Counted from the stretch's first letter, positions 1 through 11,760 are shown. The stretch: 64,000 nt of DNA from Viola odorata (GCA_963691705.1 OY829537.1:41419514-41483513), one strand, 5' to 3'. A program made the numbers and translations. Notes: generated by a model not told the origin, from the letters alone.

Positions 1-91
1 TCCCCAAATGTTTGTTGGTTGTCGCTGAGGGGTTGATTGTCGCTTGGTGTAACCATTTTTCAGTTTCCAGTCAGTAGCTGACTCCCTTTGA

Positions 92-101
92 GGATATAAA
101 T
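92..101 (+). promoter_or_regulatory. Candidate TATA box of gene X
   Basis: GATATAAATG lies about 300 bases upstream of the likely X start. It matches a plant TATA box and is on the strand opposite to gag-pol, consistent with X having its own promoter. No homologous X promoter survives in the window for comparison, so the call rests on the motif alone. Confidence 0.35.
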
Positions 102-393
102 GCTTAGCCATAAATATCCTTCTGAGGTTTTTCCATGTGTCGTTTTCCCCTTTGTACGTGTCTCATTCTTACAGGTTGTTTGGTCCTCAAATTTAACCTT
201 TAAAAGGGGGCAATCATTCTCTGTTAACACTTTTGCTCATGCTTCGAAATTCTCATCATTCTCTCTCTCTGTTTCTTCTTTTGCTCGAAGAAATTTTCCT
301 CAACCGTTCATCGGTGCCGGTGGCCTATTCACTGCTTCCTTCTTCAAGGTATTTTGCTTCATCTTCTCCAGATTTTCTTCTCGTTGGTTTATT

Positions 394-2588
394 ATGCGTG
401 TGACTAGGGATCACAGAGGTCTTTAGAGACCTTTAGATCTAGAAGTGGAGAAAACACCTAGTCTTTTTACTTGCGAAGAGGTTCTGAAGGCTGAGCTGGA
501 GGGGAATGGCATCTCTTTTCCCCCTGATTATTCTGTCAAGGTTCCTGAGGCTGGTCTGCGGCTTCACGACCCCTTACCGAAGAACTATAGAATGGTTTAT
601 TTTAAGATGTTCCTCTACGGTTTTTGTTTCCCCATTCATGTTTCTGTAAAAAAGTTATTGTGTGAATATGATATTAACCCGGCTCAGATAACCCCTTCTT
701 CCTGGTGCGGGATTTACACCTTTATTCGCGCTTGCGAGTTGCAGCATATCTTTACTCCGTCCCTCAATCTATTCCGTAGATTTTTTAGCTGTAGATGCCG
801 CAATTGTTTGGTCGATATCATCCCAAGGTGGAATGATGCATTCGTTCAGTCATTCTGGCAGAGGTTTCAGGGCTTCGACGAGACTGTGGCTGACTGGAAA
901 AGTGGCTTCTTCATTATGGGGCTGCCTTTCATTCTGTGGCCTAGGAGTTTCAATCAAGGACTTTTCAGCTCCGTTTGGGAGAACCCAGTAGTGCTGTCTA
1001 GGAGGAAGTTAGCTCATGCTAACGCCTTGCTAGAGATAAAATTTTCATTTCGCATTCGAGAGTTTGCCTTGTACAGGGGTATGGAAGAGTGTATTATAGG
1101 TGAGTTTTTCTCTCTCTGCGTTATCGCTTTAACTTGTTTGTGGTTCTAATACATCTTATTATATTGGCAGATGACGTTGAGGGTCAACAGCCCGGGGGGG
1201 ATAACGTTCCTTTAAACGTGTTGCCGCTCCAAACGCTACCGGCCTCTCCACTACCTGAGGGTTCCAGCCATCAAACTATTCCGCCAAAGAGAAAGAGAAC
1301 TAAGATAGTCGCTGGGGGAGGGCGCGGTATTTCGGCTCGAGCCTCTCATTTCCTTGACAATTGGTTGCCGGCTTGGGATAAAGGAGTAACTTCGGATCGA
1401 CCCACAACTAGGATAAACGATAGCGATAGCGAGGATATGGATATCAACACCGAGCTTCGCCATGCTTCCTCTGCTCAACGGAAGAAGCTCCGAGTGGGGA
1501 AAAACAGTTTCGCTGCTGAGGTTCCTTCGAGGAAGGTTGAGGAAGCCCCTACCGTAGGGATTGATGTTTCTACTGTGGCGAGTACTTCCCAAGCGGCAAA
1601 GGTTACGGAGGCGGCACCTGCCATTCCTCCCATAGTTACTGAAACTCCGCCGATAGCAGATTCACTTCCATTGACTGTGGTTCCTGACTCTCATATTTCC
1701 TCTTGTATTCCTGACGTGGTCGTGCCGAGTCCTAACTCGAGCATTCTTCCTGGCCCTCCTACTAGGAGTCCTCAACCATTATTCTTCACCTCTATTTCAG
1801 GTATCGGTGATTCCGTCGAAAGTTTCTCTCCTCCCTTTATCGCCAACCTTTCTCCTCAGGGTCCCCAAGGAGTTTCTTCTTACCGACTGGATCTGTCAAC
1901 CTTTGGTACTGGCGGTCTTCGCGCTCTAGGGATATCAGATCCGCTGTCGTGAGACCAACCAGTAGGCTCCCTGGTGGGTGAGATATTTGGTTCTCCTAAA
2001 GATAAGGAGGAATTGTTGCGGCTTCCCCCCGATGTTCAACACGCGCGTGTTCTGAATGACGCACTGGCCAACTTTCGCGAAATGCATTACTTTCTTGAGG
2101 CTCACGGTGACAAGCTTCGAGGTTTACCTGGCTCAAAGAAGCAATTAGATGCTGCCTTGACTAAGGTAACGGAGTTGATGCGGCTTCAAAATCGTACCCA
2201 GGCAGAGCTGAATGATTGCCACACCGAGCTCGCAAGGGAGAAATCGAAGGGGAAGGCCAAAATAGAACTTTTGGAGACGGAATTGGTGGTGGCTAAGGCT
2301 GAGTTGATGGCATCTGACAAGAGAAACTCTCTCATTCGTGAAGAGATATCGGCTCGCGACGTGGATCTGGCCAAGGTTCCTTCAAAGATAACCTGGTGGA
2401 AGAACAAGACGATGGGGGCCTTCACCGCCGGATTCACAGATTATTATCGCAGTGAGACTTTTGATCCTACTAAAATAGTTGATTACGCTTCCGAGAAAAT
2501 GAAAGAAATAGACGAGAGCAAAGAGGGTTTTCTTTCTTCGGGGGAAGAAGAGGGGGATAACGGCGACGATACGGAAGCGCTTCTATGA
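394..2588 (+). pseudogene. Gene X: antisense extra gene of E1 (Tat aORF family), two nonsense codons
   Basis: This resembles the plant proteins annotated as 'putative gypsy type transposon' (Transposase_28-like); its function is unknown. Exon 1 runs from ATG 394 to 1099. A 71-bp intron (GTGAGT...TTGGCAG, 1100-1170, phase 1) restores the frame into exon 2 (1171-2588), giving about 707 codons. The N-terminal part has a domain shared with gene Y, with landmarks YFKMFLYGF, DIIPRW and a W-K-FF stretch. A Pro/Ser/Thr-rich linker contains KRKR and FLDNWLP. A charged coiled coil follows, then a C-terminal WWK-FTDYY-FDP motif and an acidic tail. In-frame stops are TAG at 424-426 and TGA at 1950-1952; the latter could be a former CGA. 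The 424 stop means the start could also lie further downstream. X lies head-to-tail with Y and is antisense to the E1 gag-pol. Confidence 0.7.
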
Positions 2589-3052
2589 TTAGATAAGGCT
2601 GGCGTCAGAGAGGACTTTTTTCTTTAAACATTGACTCCATTCAACTTGCAATAATTGATAACGCCTGTCGCGTAAAATGTTTGTAATTCTTTTTTTTAAA
2701 TAACGAATAATTTTCATTCTGCTTTTTGCGTTATCCTGTTAGCTGTCGGCTTGGTTAACGCCAAATTGCGTTACCCCGATTGCTGCGTCATCTCGCCCGT
2801 TCCGCTTTAGAAAACCGATTCTACCTTTCAGAGCATTTAATGCTCAATATCCCCTCATAAATGAGAGGGAGAAGTCATGATGGAGCAAAATACACGTGTC
2901 AATTCGTAAGGGCGCCAGGGGTTAGCGTGCCCTAGAAATTTGGTGAGATCAAAGCGTCTTCCCGCTTCTCTAGAATCGTACTCATTGCTTATGCCTGTTC
3001 CTTGTGACACCCCATACGCAACGACTGTTACAACAGTCGTGTTGTTTAGCCA
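2589..3052. other. Spacer between genes X and Y
   Basis: This 460-bp stretch contains the 3' flank of X and the upstream region of Y. I see no conserved ORF. It holds several copies of GCGTTA/TAACGC-type hexamers and a short inverted pair, CGACTGTTACAACAGTCG, near 3020. It probably holds the X polyadenylation region and the distal Y promoter. Confidence 0.4.
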
Positions 3053-3066
3053 CTAGGGTTATAAAA
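3053..3066 (+). promoter_or_regulatory. Core promoter of gene Y (conserved with Y')
   Basis: CTAGGGTTATAAAA lies about 170 bases upstream of the Y ATG. The 13-mer CTAGGGTTATAAA occurs again, in the same relation to the gene, upstream of Y' on the minus strand at 36560-36572. The coding regions on either side are much more diverged, so conservation of the TATA context supports a real promoter for the antisense cassette. Confidence 0.6.
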
Positions 3067-3232
3067 CCTAACACTTGTCTCTTTTTCCCACTTTTGTTAT
3101 TTTACTCTCTCTATATTCTTTCGAGTCGTCTTGTGTTTTTTCTTCGTTTGGGTGCTCGAAGCTTCTCTTCTACAAAGGTATTTCTTATTTTCCTCTGTCG
3201 TCTTCTTCATCTTTTTATCTTTTATTTCTGCA

Positions 3233-5566
3233 ATGGCTAGAACTTACCGTTCTGGGTCTAAATCTGTTGATGAGGAAAAGATTGAGAGTATTGTTAGTAG
3301 TATCACTTCCTTGGTCGCTCTCAACGAGCATTTATCCGAACATCATGCTGACATCCCAGAGGATTATACAGTTTTCGTTGCCCCTGATTCCTTACGCTTG
3401 AATAGCATTTTAACCGGCAATCGTAGGGTTCTATATGCCCATATGTTTCATTATGGTTTTCAATTTCTCGTTGATCCCTTCATAAAACAGTTGCTTACTG
3501 CTCTTGATTTAAATCCTGTACAGTTAACCCCGAATGCATATTGCTGTGCTTATGCCTTTCTAGAACTTTACAAATACAAAGGGATTAACTCTCCTTCCCT
3601 TTTACTACTCAAATCACTTTTCAAATTGTATAGTCGTCGGGGTGTGATAGCGATATCGCCTCGTTATGACGATGACTCACTCAAATCCTTCACCTGGAAA
3701 CTCCTTCACCTTGAGTCTTCCATTGAAGATTGGAAAAAGGAGTTTTTTGTTATTGACCTTCTTGACCTTCCTGGCCCTTGGTGGACTCTTCGTCAGCCTG
3801 AGCGAGGCTGGTTAGACAAAATGCTTCAGCTAGAAATCAGCGTTCATACTCGCCATCTAGCATGCGGGATGGATATTCAAACCTACATTAGACGTGAGTA
3901 CTGTATCGTTTTCTTCGTTATTATGGTCGGTACTAACGCTAACGTTATCTCATGATTATGCATCGATGGATCCTAACTGGAAGCCTGAGAGCGTCAGGAA
4001 ACGGCTGAGAAGGGCTCAACAGAGAAAAGAGAAGGAAGAAGCGGCCACCGCTGTAGAGGCCGCGGTTACTGCAACGATATCGCCTGTTGTTACCTTGAAC
4101 CCCATTCAGGCATCTTCTTCCCCGGTCGGTGAGGGAGCCACCACCCTCTTGGTGTTCCCACCGTGTCTGTTGCCGTCCCTCCTGTTCAGGCGTCTTCTTC
4201 CAAGGCTCCGACAAAAGGAAAGAAGAAGAAGAAAAGGACAAGAAGCTTTGCCACTCTTACTCTATCTTCAGACGCGACAACTTCTTCAGAGGCGCCTGCT
4301 ACCGATATTGCCACCGTAAGTGTTTCTTTTATAATTGCTTATTCCACCTACTACTCTTTAGCATCATTTTATGTTTTCTATTACTTTCTTACCCTTCACA
4401 TCGTTTCCCTCTTTAGGACACCACTACTGCTTCCACTCACGTGTTTCCCACAAACAGTATGAACTTGGTCCATATACTTAATCGTCCTGAGAAGAGGGTG
4501 CGACTTGAAGGGGAGGGCGAAAGTTCACCGACCGGTCATGTTAGTACCGAGGAGGGGCACCCTACCATTTTTGATTCTACGATACCTTCCATGGATCAAT
4601 CTTCTGATTTTCTGGGGAGTATGGGTATTCTTAGGTCCTACGAGACTTCACCTAATTCCTTTGCCACGTCACTTCCTCCCTTCTCCCACACCTTGGGCTT
4701 TGGCGAAGACTTGTCTGGTTTTTCGGGTTATCAACCCCATGGTTCTTTTGGGCTTCATGGGGGTACCTCCTCTAATCAACCTCCGTCTCCTTCCGCTGTG
4801 GTTTTTGTTCCTTCTAGCACTCCGATGCTTCGGCGCTTCGAGGGAGGAGTCATCATGCCCCATCTTATGACCGATCTGAGCTCCATAAGTAACTCCGGTC
4901 CTATCAATCATCAACTTGACTTGACCAAGCTGCGCAGTTCTAGGTTTATGGCTGTCGGGGGTGACAATTCCGTTGTGACTTCCTCTCTTAGCTGCTTATG
5001 CGTTAACGTCCCATGAAGATCGAGAGGCATTCCTTTCTCGGACTGAGGATGAGTAGATAAATTCACTGCGTTCCAACTTCTTCACTGGTTTTTCTAAGTT
5101 TCACTACTGGGCAGAGCATATGTCGCACAAAGTCGCTTCCCTTACCGCTTCCTCAGACGAGCTTTCCAAGGAGCGAGAAGAAAAGAAGAAGTTATTGGAG
5201 GAGCGTCAAGAATTGCTACTAGCCTTGGAGACGTCCAAGAAGGATCAGAAAGAGGCGAGAGAGCAGGTGTCTGGCCTTGACGCTACTCTGGCGGCGGAAA
5301 GGGTTAAGAGTGCCACACTGGAGGGGGAAAAGGCGACATTAATAGAGGAAAAAATGGTGCTGGAGAGGGAGGCAACAGAGAAGTGCACGTGGTATGTCGA
5401 GAAGACTGCCGCTATCATAGCCAGCTGTTTTGTGGAGATTCACGGAGAAGGGGTGTATCGTAGTGCCGCCCTTACTGACGCTTTCATGAAGAAGTCTACC
5501 GATCTCACAGACGAGGGCTTTCGCCAAGACAAGGCAAGGGGCTATAAAGGGCAGGGGAGTTCGTAG
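3233..5566 (+). pseudogene. Gene Y: second antisense extra gene of E1, paralogous to X
   Basis: ATG 3233 opens exon 1 (to 3893). The N-terminal domain carries LRLN-L-GN, HMFHYGF, SRRGVIAISPRYDDDSLKSF and FFVID. A GTGAGT donor at 3894 matches the first intron of Y'', but the expected acceptor near 3963 reads CATCG instead of CAG. A second intron (GTAAGT 4316 to AG 4416) corresponds to intron 2 of Y'' and Y'. Exon 2 has a frameshift near 4140-4160 and a lysine-rich KGKKKKK stretch. Exon 3 (4417 on) has stops and a frame change between 5014 and 5120. It ends in a coiled coil followed by a WY--FVEIHG-like C-terminus. The start was chosen because it precedes the conserved domain by the same distance as in Y''. 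It is clearly non-functional as it stands. Confidence 0.72.
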
Positions 5567-6485
5567 GACCGACACATGCTGGGTGTTATTACTCCATTTC
5601 TTGAATATCGGGAGTCATCTATTTTGTCTTTTTGCCCTTAGAGCCTTAAAACTTCGAACTCTTATTTTTTGTGACCCCTCGAGGATATTTTTGAACAATC
5701 GTATATTCAGCTTACTAATTTATTTTGTTGCTGATTTCTTTTTCCTTATTTCTTTCTCTTTGAGTTTCTTTTAATATGACAACGACATCATTATTGCCAC
5801 GATAATGTCAACGGGTCTAAGCTTGATGCCACAAGATGACGGAGTTTAGCGGCAATAGGCAGGCTATAGGATTGCCATCCGATCATTGATATTGATGATA
5901 GGTGTTCTGCTAGATATCGCGATATGACCTCATCATGCGCATTTTCATTATCGGTCAGCATTCTCAAAGATAAAGACTTATAGGGGAGAAAAACCGTGGC
6001 CGCTATTTCCAACGATATGCAGCATATAATCACGCTGCAGTAAGTATTCTTGACTGACGGCTGAAGATGCCATATAGATAGGTTCCGACATGTCCCAGTC
6101 CAGGGGAATAGTTTCCAGAGAGAGATATAGTACACGTGTTCTTTAGGCCATGCTCCTCGAGCCATGATAACAAAATTGTTAGTGTCCATAGCGCGTCAAT
6201 TCCAATAATGGGTTTCGTAACTTTGTTGTTTGTGCGAGCGTCAATCTCTCTATCATCTGAATGATGTCTCTGCACATTCTCAATCATAGGTTATTAATAA
6301 AATGACGTGTAGTAATAGACATTAGTTACCCGAAGGAGCCTTCTCGCTTTCGTCTCGGGGTGTCGTTGTCGATGTCGCTCGTATCGCTTTCTCCACCAGC
6401 TATCTTCACCAGGGATTTTCCTTCTAGTTACTTGCTGGGATTTCATGATTCTTCGTGTTTCCATATTTCCACTATCGGCCCGAAA
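5567..6485. other. Non-coding 3' flank of gene Y
   Basis: About 900 bp between the Y stop and the repeat array. Short ORFs here on the minus strand (5791-6287) show no motif I recognise and no counterpart in E3 or E4. The first 200 bases are T-rich and probably hold the Y 3' end. Confidence 0.4.
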
Positions 6486-7000
6486 AGTGCCTCATCTTAG
6501 TGAGCCGTCGGATCAGGATAGGCCATCACAAGGCTAGGTGTTTCACTTTCAGGCGTTGACCTTGCGTCCTGGAATCGTGCCCTCATCTTAGTGAGCCTTC
6601 TGTATTAGCTCAGTTATCACAAGGATAGGATTTTCACTTCCAGGATGGAGTTACTATCTCCCTGGGGCGTGCCTCCTCTTGGCGAGCTGTCTCCACGAGT
6701 ACGGTCAGCACAAGGATAGGACTTTTCACTCCCAGGGGTGCCGGGACGTGCCTCGTCTTAATGGGTCATCTATGTTAGCCTGGTTACCATAAGGATAGGA
6801 CTTTTCACTCCCGGGGGCATCGAGACGTGCCTCGTCTCAATGGCCCACCTGTGTTAGCGTGGCTACCACAAGGATAAGACTTTTCACTCCCAACGCTAAA
6901 TTTTAGGTATGCTAGGGCATGCCTCGTCTTAGTGAGCCGTCTGATCAGGACCGACCGTCACAAGGATAAGAGTTTTCACTCCTGGCACCCTTTATTATCT
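6486..7000 (+). repeat. Degenerate tandem array at the Y/pol convergence of E1
   Basis: At least six imperfect units of about 80-90 bp begin with GTGCCTCRTCTTA-GAGCC (near 6487, 6577, 6665, 6745, 6827 and 6917). Each contains an ACAAGGATAGGA-TTTTCACT-CC block. Homologous units occur at the same place in E3 (about 43828-44215, plus strand) and E4 (32583-32690, minus strand), always downstream of a Y gene and in the same orientation relative to Y. Confidence 0.75.
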
Positions 7001-7092
7001 GCACACAATCAGCCACAAAATATACAAGAATATTCTCTATTCAAGCGTTAGCACAAGTCAGGGCTGGCATTAGTGAAAGGTGCAGAGATATA

Positions 7093-7302
7093 TCAGATTC
7101 TAGCATGGTATAATTGCAAACGAGTTATGTTCCAAGAGTTAGGTAAGGGGGTACCGTCGAGTGTTTCCAGGTGATACGCTCCCTTGCCGATAACACGGGT
7201 AACGCGGTATGGCCCGTCCCAGTCCGAACTGAGCTTTCCCACACGCTGACCAACTGCTCGTTTGTCTTTGAGTACCAGGTCGCCCGTTTTCAGCAACCGC
7301 TC
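7093..7302 (-). pseudogene. 3' end of the E1 integrase gene, cut off by the Ogre insertion
   Basis: This encodes the C-terminal integrase segment with the GPY-type module (DLVLKDKRA, WDGPYRVTRVIGKGAYHLETL) ending at a TAA at 7093-7095. The upstream part of the same reading resumes at 26301, beyond the inserted Ogre element. The E3 integrase carries both parts joined (up to 44295), confirming the split. Confidence 0.85.
7298..7302. repeat. Target site duplication CGCTC (left copy)
   Basis: CGCTC immediately precedes the left LTR and is repeated right after the right LTR (26301-26305). A 5-bp duplication is usual for Ty3/gypsy integration and fixes the element ends exactly. Confidence 0.95.
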
Positions 7303-9374
7303 TGTCGCACCCCCTTTTTCGTTGAAAACGAGTTTAAGGATCGGGACGGGCCATAATGATAGACGAGCGTTGGACTTGTCTTAACATTATGCAAAATGAA
7401 GTCGCCACCCTAATTTTGGAAGGTTTAGGGAACCTAATCGATGGCTTAAAAATAAACAAACTAAGGCACGATGGTCTAAACCAAAGAACGATGGTTCGAG
7501 GTCGTATTATGGACTTGGGAAGGTGTTAGGCACCCAAGTCACATCCTAAAAAGGTTACCGGTTATGCGAGGTGTTTTGAAAAATACTTGAACATGTAATT
7601 TGGCCCTCTAAGGTGACGTTACATCTTAGCATTTGGGTCGTGTTACTTCCGTGGGGTTCGAGGGATGGGGTTACCATTTTGTCTCGATGCTAGAGCGGAC
7701 GCTCACCTTTTTCATTGGGCCATGCATGACTTAGTTACTACGTGATCTATCATGGCTGAAACTAACAGAGTACATTTTCATGAATGCACGTAGGTTGGCA
7801 TGGCCTTTGGAGCCATCATGCATATCATATAACAAGAAAAACAGTTTATTTCATGGCATTTAAACACAAGTGATATAAACATGTAAGCATGTGGGTTGTT
7901 TTTATTCGATAGCAATTCTATATGACATGCATACGCGTAGGGTGGTTCTATTGTTGCCTAAGTGATCATGCTTGCGAATAAGGCTTTGGACCTTTGTTAT
8001 CAACATACAAGGAAGCGTTTTAAGGTAATCTTACCTTTTTGGACGATCCCCGATCGATCCATCTCTTCAAAACCGTTGTTAAATGACAATTGACATAAAT
8101 ATGTAGATATAACAAACATACACGATTTTTTAACTACTTAATCTAATTATTACAAATTGACAAATCATAATAAAACTGCTTAAGTAATTATTACAAACCA
8201 ACTACTTACCTAATTATTACAAATTGGAGGTCGGAATATTTATCTAAATAATTATTACAACAATTAAAATAGCTAATTAATTACAACAAGTTGATAAAGA
8301 GTAACTACTTATTACAACAAGTGAAAATAAGCAACAAGTTCAGCAATTAATTATTGTTCCAAACGCACAATTTAAAATAATCGACGATTAGTTATCATAA
8401 GCGAATGAGTGAAAATGACGTTTTTTATTTCAATGGGCCACGATAGGCCCATTACTTGGTCTTTTATTTTTGGATGTCATGCATGCAAAATACTTACTAA
8501 AAATATTTAAATTAAATAACAAAAAGTTAGAAACGTACTTATTGATCGGTAATCCACAATTATACCTTAAACGCTCCCTTTTTGCTCTGGTCTGATGTTG
8601 TTGATGATCAGTAGGTGTTGATGATGAGTAGCTGTTCTTCAGTAGCTGTTGATGATGAGTAGCTGTTGATCCTTCCTCCTCCTTTTTCCTCCCCGCGCGA
8701 AGGTGAAGAATTGGCTATTTATAGGACCAAGTGAAGCGTGCGTGAGTGTGAGGAACCAATTAAACTTGGTCCTTGTCTCCTGTATGTCTGTTGAAACATA
8801 ATATCTAGGGGACAAGGAATATTTGTCTGCAGTCAGCGGACCAATGAAGAAGAAGGAATAAAAACATGCATTAACATGTATTAATTCTCATACGAACTGG
8901 AAATTTTGGTACGAGCGGGGATGTACGAAAGCGAAAATAAATCCGAGCCGAGGGTACAACAAAATGCAGAAAAATAAGACGAGAAAAGTAATATTCAGTG
9001 AAAAAATAAGAAAGCTGATTTAACGTATTTATTTTCTTATTCAAAAACGTCAAAACTTTCGTGCGCAAAATAAATGTCCTTACGACAAAATTTGAGCGAA
9101 ACTGAACGAGGCGTCATGAAATAGAAAATTAACACGTAATTATCAAATAAATAGAAAGGGCGTTCTACACTCGGTCCCGGGAACCTTATTCGAGACCGAT
9201 AGAAGTTCGCGAAAAGACACTTAAAAGTACGAAAAAATTAAAATGGCACGAAATGACTAGAAAAATTAAACAAACTAGCCTAGAACCAAGAATCAACAGA
9301 AATTTGATCTAGACGAGCTAAAAGTGGCAAAAACGTAAAGGTTGTAATGAAAAGTCAAAAATCGGGTAGCAACA
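7303..9374 (-). repeat. 3' LTR of the Ogre element
   Basis: It begins TGTCGCACCC and ends GGTAGCAACA as read on the plus strand (TGTTGC...GCGACA on the coding strand). A CCTATAAATAGCC TATA-box motif on the minus strand lies at 8713-8725. The LTR also contains A/T-rich ATTATTACAA repeats near 8140-8330. Confidence 0.95.
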
Positions 9375-9391
9375 GTTGCCCCCTCTTTACT
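9375..9391 (-). promoter_or_regulatory. Polypurine tract of the Ogre element
   Basis: Read on the minus strand, AAAGAGGGGGCAAC lies directly against the 3' LTR start (TGTTGC). This is the position and composition of the plus-strand primer for reverse transcription. Confidence 0.75.
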
Positions 9392-9502
9392 TTCTGATCA
9401 AAAATACAGTGTAACTGAAATTTTTGATAAGCAGTAAAGATGGTTGCTCCTAGTCTTTACCATATTTTTGGGAAATAACGAAGACTTACCTGAGAGTGGG
9501 GT

Positions 9503-10574
9503 GAGGAAGGTGGTCACCTCGGACATTTATCTGATTTCGAGGAAGGTAGTCACCTCGGACACTTATCTGATTTTGAGGAAGGTAGTCACCTCGGACGCTT
9601 ATCTAAATTTTGAGGAAGGTTGTCACCTCGGACACTTATCTAAATTTGAGGAAGGTTGTCACCTCAGACACTTATCTAAATTTGAGGAAGGTTGTCACCT
9701 CGGACACTTATCTAAATTTGAGGAAGCTGGTCACCTCGGACATTTACCTAAATTTTGAGGAAGCTGGTCACCTCGGACATTTACCTAAATTTTGAGGAAG
9801 GTTGTCACCTCGGACATTTACCTAAATTTTGAGGAAGTTGGTCACCTCGGACACTTACCTAATTTCGAGGAAGGTAGTCACCTCGGACACTTATCTGATT
9901 TTGAGGAAGGTGGTCACCTCGGACATCTATCTAAATTTTGAGGAAGCTGGTCACCTCGGACATTTATCTAAATTTTTGAGGAAGTTGGTCACCTCGGACA
10001 TTTACCTAAATTTTTGAGGAAGGTGGTCACCTCGGACATTTATCTAAATTTTGAGGAAGCTGGTCACCTCGGACATTTATCTAAATTTTGAGGAAGCTGG
10101 TCACCTCGGACATTTATCTAAATTTGAGGAAGGTAGTCACCTCGGACATTTACCTAAATTTTGAGGAAGGTGGTCACCTCGGACATCTATCTAAATTTTG
10201 AGGAAGCTGGTCACCTCGGATATTTATCTAAATTTTGAGGAAGCTGGTCACCTCGGACATTTATCTAAATTTTGAGGAAGCTGGTCACCTCGGACATCTA
10301 TCTAAATTTTGAGGAAGCTGGTCACCTCGGACATTTATCTAAATTTTGAGGAAGCTGGTCACCTCGGACATCTATCTAAATTTTGAGGAAGCTGGTCACC
10401 TCGGACATTTATCTAAATTTTTGAGGAAGTTGGTCACCTCGGACATTTACCTAAATTTTGAGGAAGCTGGTCACCTCGGACATTTACCTAAATTTTTGAG
10501 GAAGTTGGTCACCTCGGACATTTACCTAAATTTTTGAGGAAGTTGGTCACCTCGGACATTTACCTAAATTTTGA
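9503..10574 (-). repeat. 29-copy tandem array, about 37-bp unit, in the Ogre 3' region
   Basis: I count 29 units of 36-38 bp with the plus-strand core GAGGAAGCTGGTCACCTCGG followed by ACATTTATCTAAATTTT. Variants fall into blocks: AGGTTG units cluster at the left, AGCTGG in the middle, AGTTGG at the right end, which suggests local duplication. The unit length is not a multiple of 3 throughout, so the plus-strand ORFs over it are by-products. Tandem arrays in this untranslated region are typical of Ogre elements. Confidence 0.95.
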
Positions 10575-11729
10575 TTTGTCTAATTAGATTTTTTAGTAAA
10601 AATCCAAAGAGGCGTTCTGGCTGAGTGACAGAAAAATGTAAGAGGGGAAGCAAAGCTTACCTTGAACTTACCTGAGTACTGAAGTTGATTTGACTGTGAG
10701 GGTGCCTGACCCGCCACATGAATTTGATTTGGGAGTGGTAACGTACTCCATTCGATTTGTTGATGGGATTTTAATGAAAATCTAAGGTGAGGGCTTTACA
10801 ACGACTTATTTATCGAAGACCCAGGGTTGAAAACTGATTTCCGTACCTGTACTCTGCAAATGAGAAGGAAACAAACACGAAGCAGCAACAGATGGAAAGA
10901 AAGAGCAAATTACTTATGTGAGAAATATCAAATATTTCTACATTTAACCCATGGCTTGCCCCCAAGTTTTTCGTGTGGAATGAAAATGACCTCTTTGTTT
11001 AAGAAAATCAATTCAAGTACACCTTTTTGAAAGAATGTTCGTTCAAATTTTCGTTATATAAACAGGATTGATACAAGTCTAGATAACGTCTGCGTCTCGT
11101 TCAAGAAATAACGACCTCAAGAACAAGACTTCCCATGACATGCAGCTGTAAGCAACCCTCACCAGATATTAGTGTTTGTGCTCACACTCAGAAACAAGGT
11201 TATGTGTCTACACTCCTAAAAAATGCGGTAAACATAGCACAAAAATTAAATTTGCAATGTCAATCCGAGTGAATAGACTTCAAATGAAGATGAACATGCA
11301 TGGGCCTGCTAATAATCAAAAGGACTTTGCGAGGGAGGAAAAAAGAGGAATGTAGAATAAAGTGTGGTGTTTTTCTTTTGGCGAAAGGTTTTAATGAGTT
11401 TGTGCTCGACGACTGATTGTGGCGAGGAGCAAAGTGCACCAATCCTTGAATCTTTGTTGGAGAGGTTTCTTCTTGATGTTTTGAGGGCACCAAGCCCAAG
11501 CTCTGTGAATAATCTCCTTCCATTTTGAGATTATTTTGATGTTGATGTTTGACAATTTTTTTTTGGGTACGTGCTTGCTTTTTCTATTGTTTTGTGTTCT
11601 TCGAACACTCTCTTCTTGATTTTGATTCTTTTGATCTCTCTCTTTTTTCTTTCTTTTCTTTTCTCTATTTTTTCTTCTCTCTTTTTCCTTTCTTTTCTTT
11701 TCTCTTTTCCCTTTTTTTTTTTTCTTTCT

Positions 11730-11760
<31 letters not shown>

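Noticed and set aside
1..30. CCCCAAATG...GTCGCTGAGG resembling the tail of the E1 LTR (32553-32582)
   Set aside because: Similarity is weak, the CA end is absent and no polypyrimidine follows. The window seems to start inside E1.
5791..6287. Minus-strand ORFs of 85-132 codons
   Set aside because: No recognisable domain, no homologue in E3 or E4, and located in the Y 3' flank.
8871..9068. 65-codon minus-strand ORF also found at 25797-25994 and partly at 61440-61712
   Set aside because: It recurs because it lies in homologous LTRs. No start context or domain supports a gene.
9444..10537. Plus-strand ORFs with repeats of VTSDTYLN/GHLGHLSKF wording
   Set aside because: They are frames over the 37-bp array. 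Unit length varies between 36 and 38, so no constant repeat protein exists, and the element is transcribed from the other strand.
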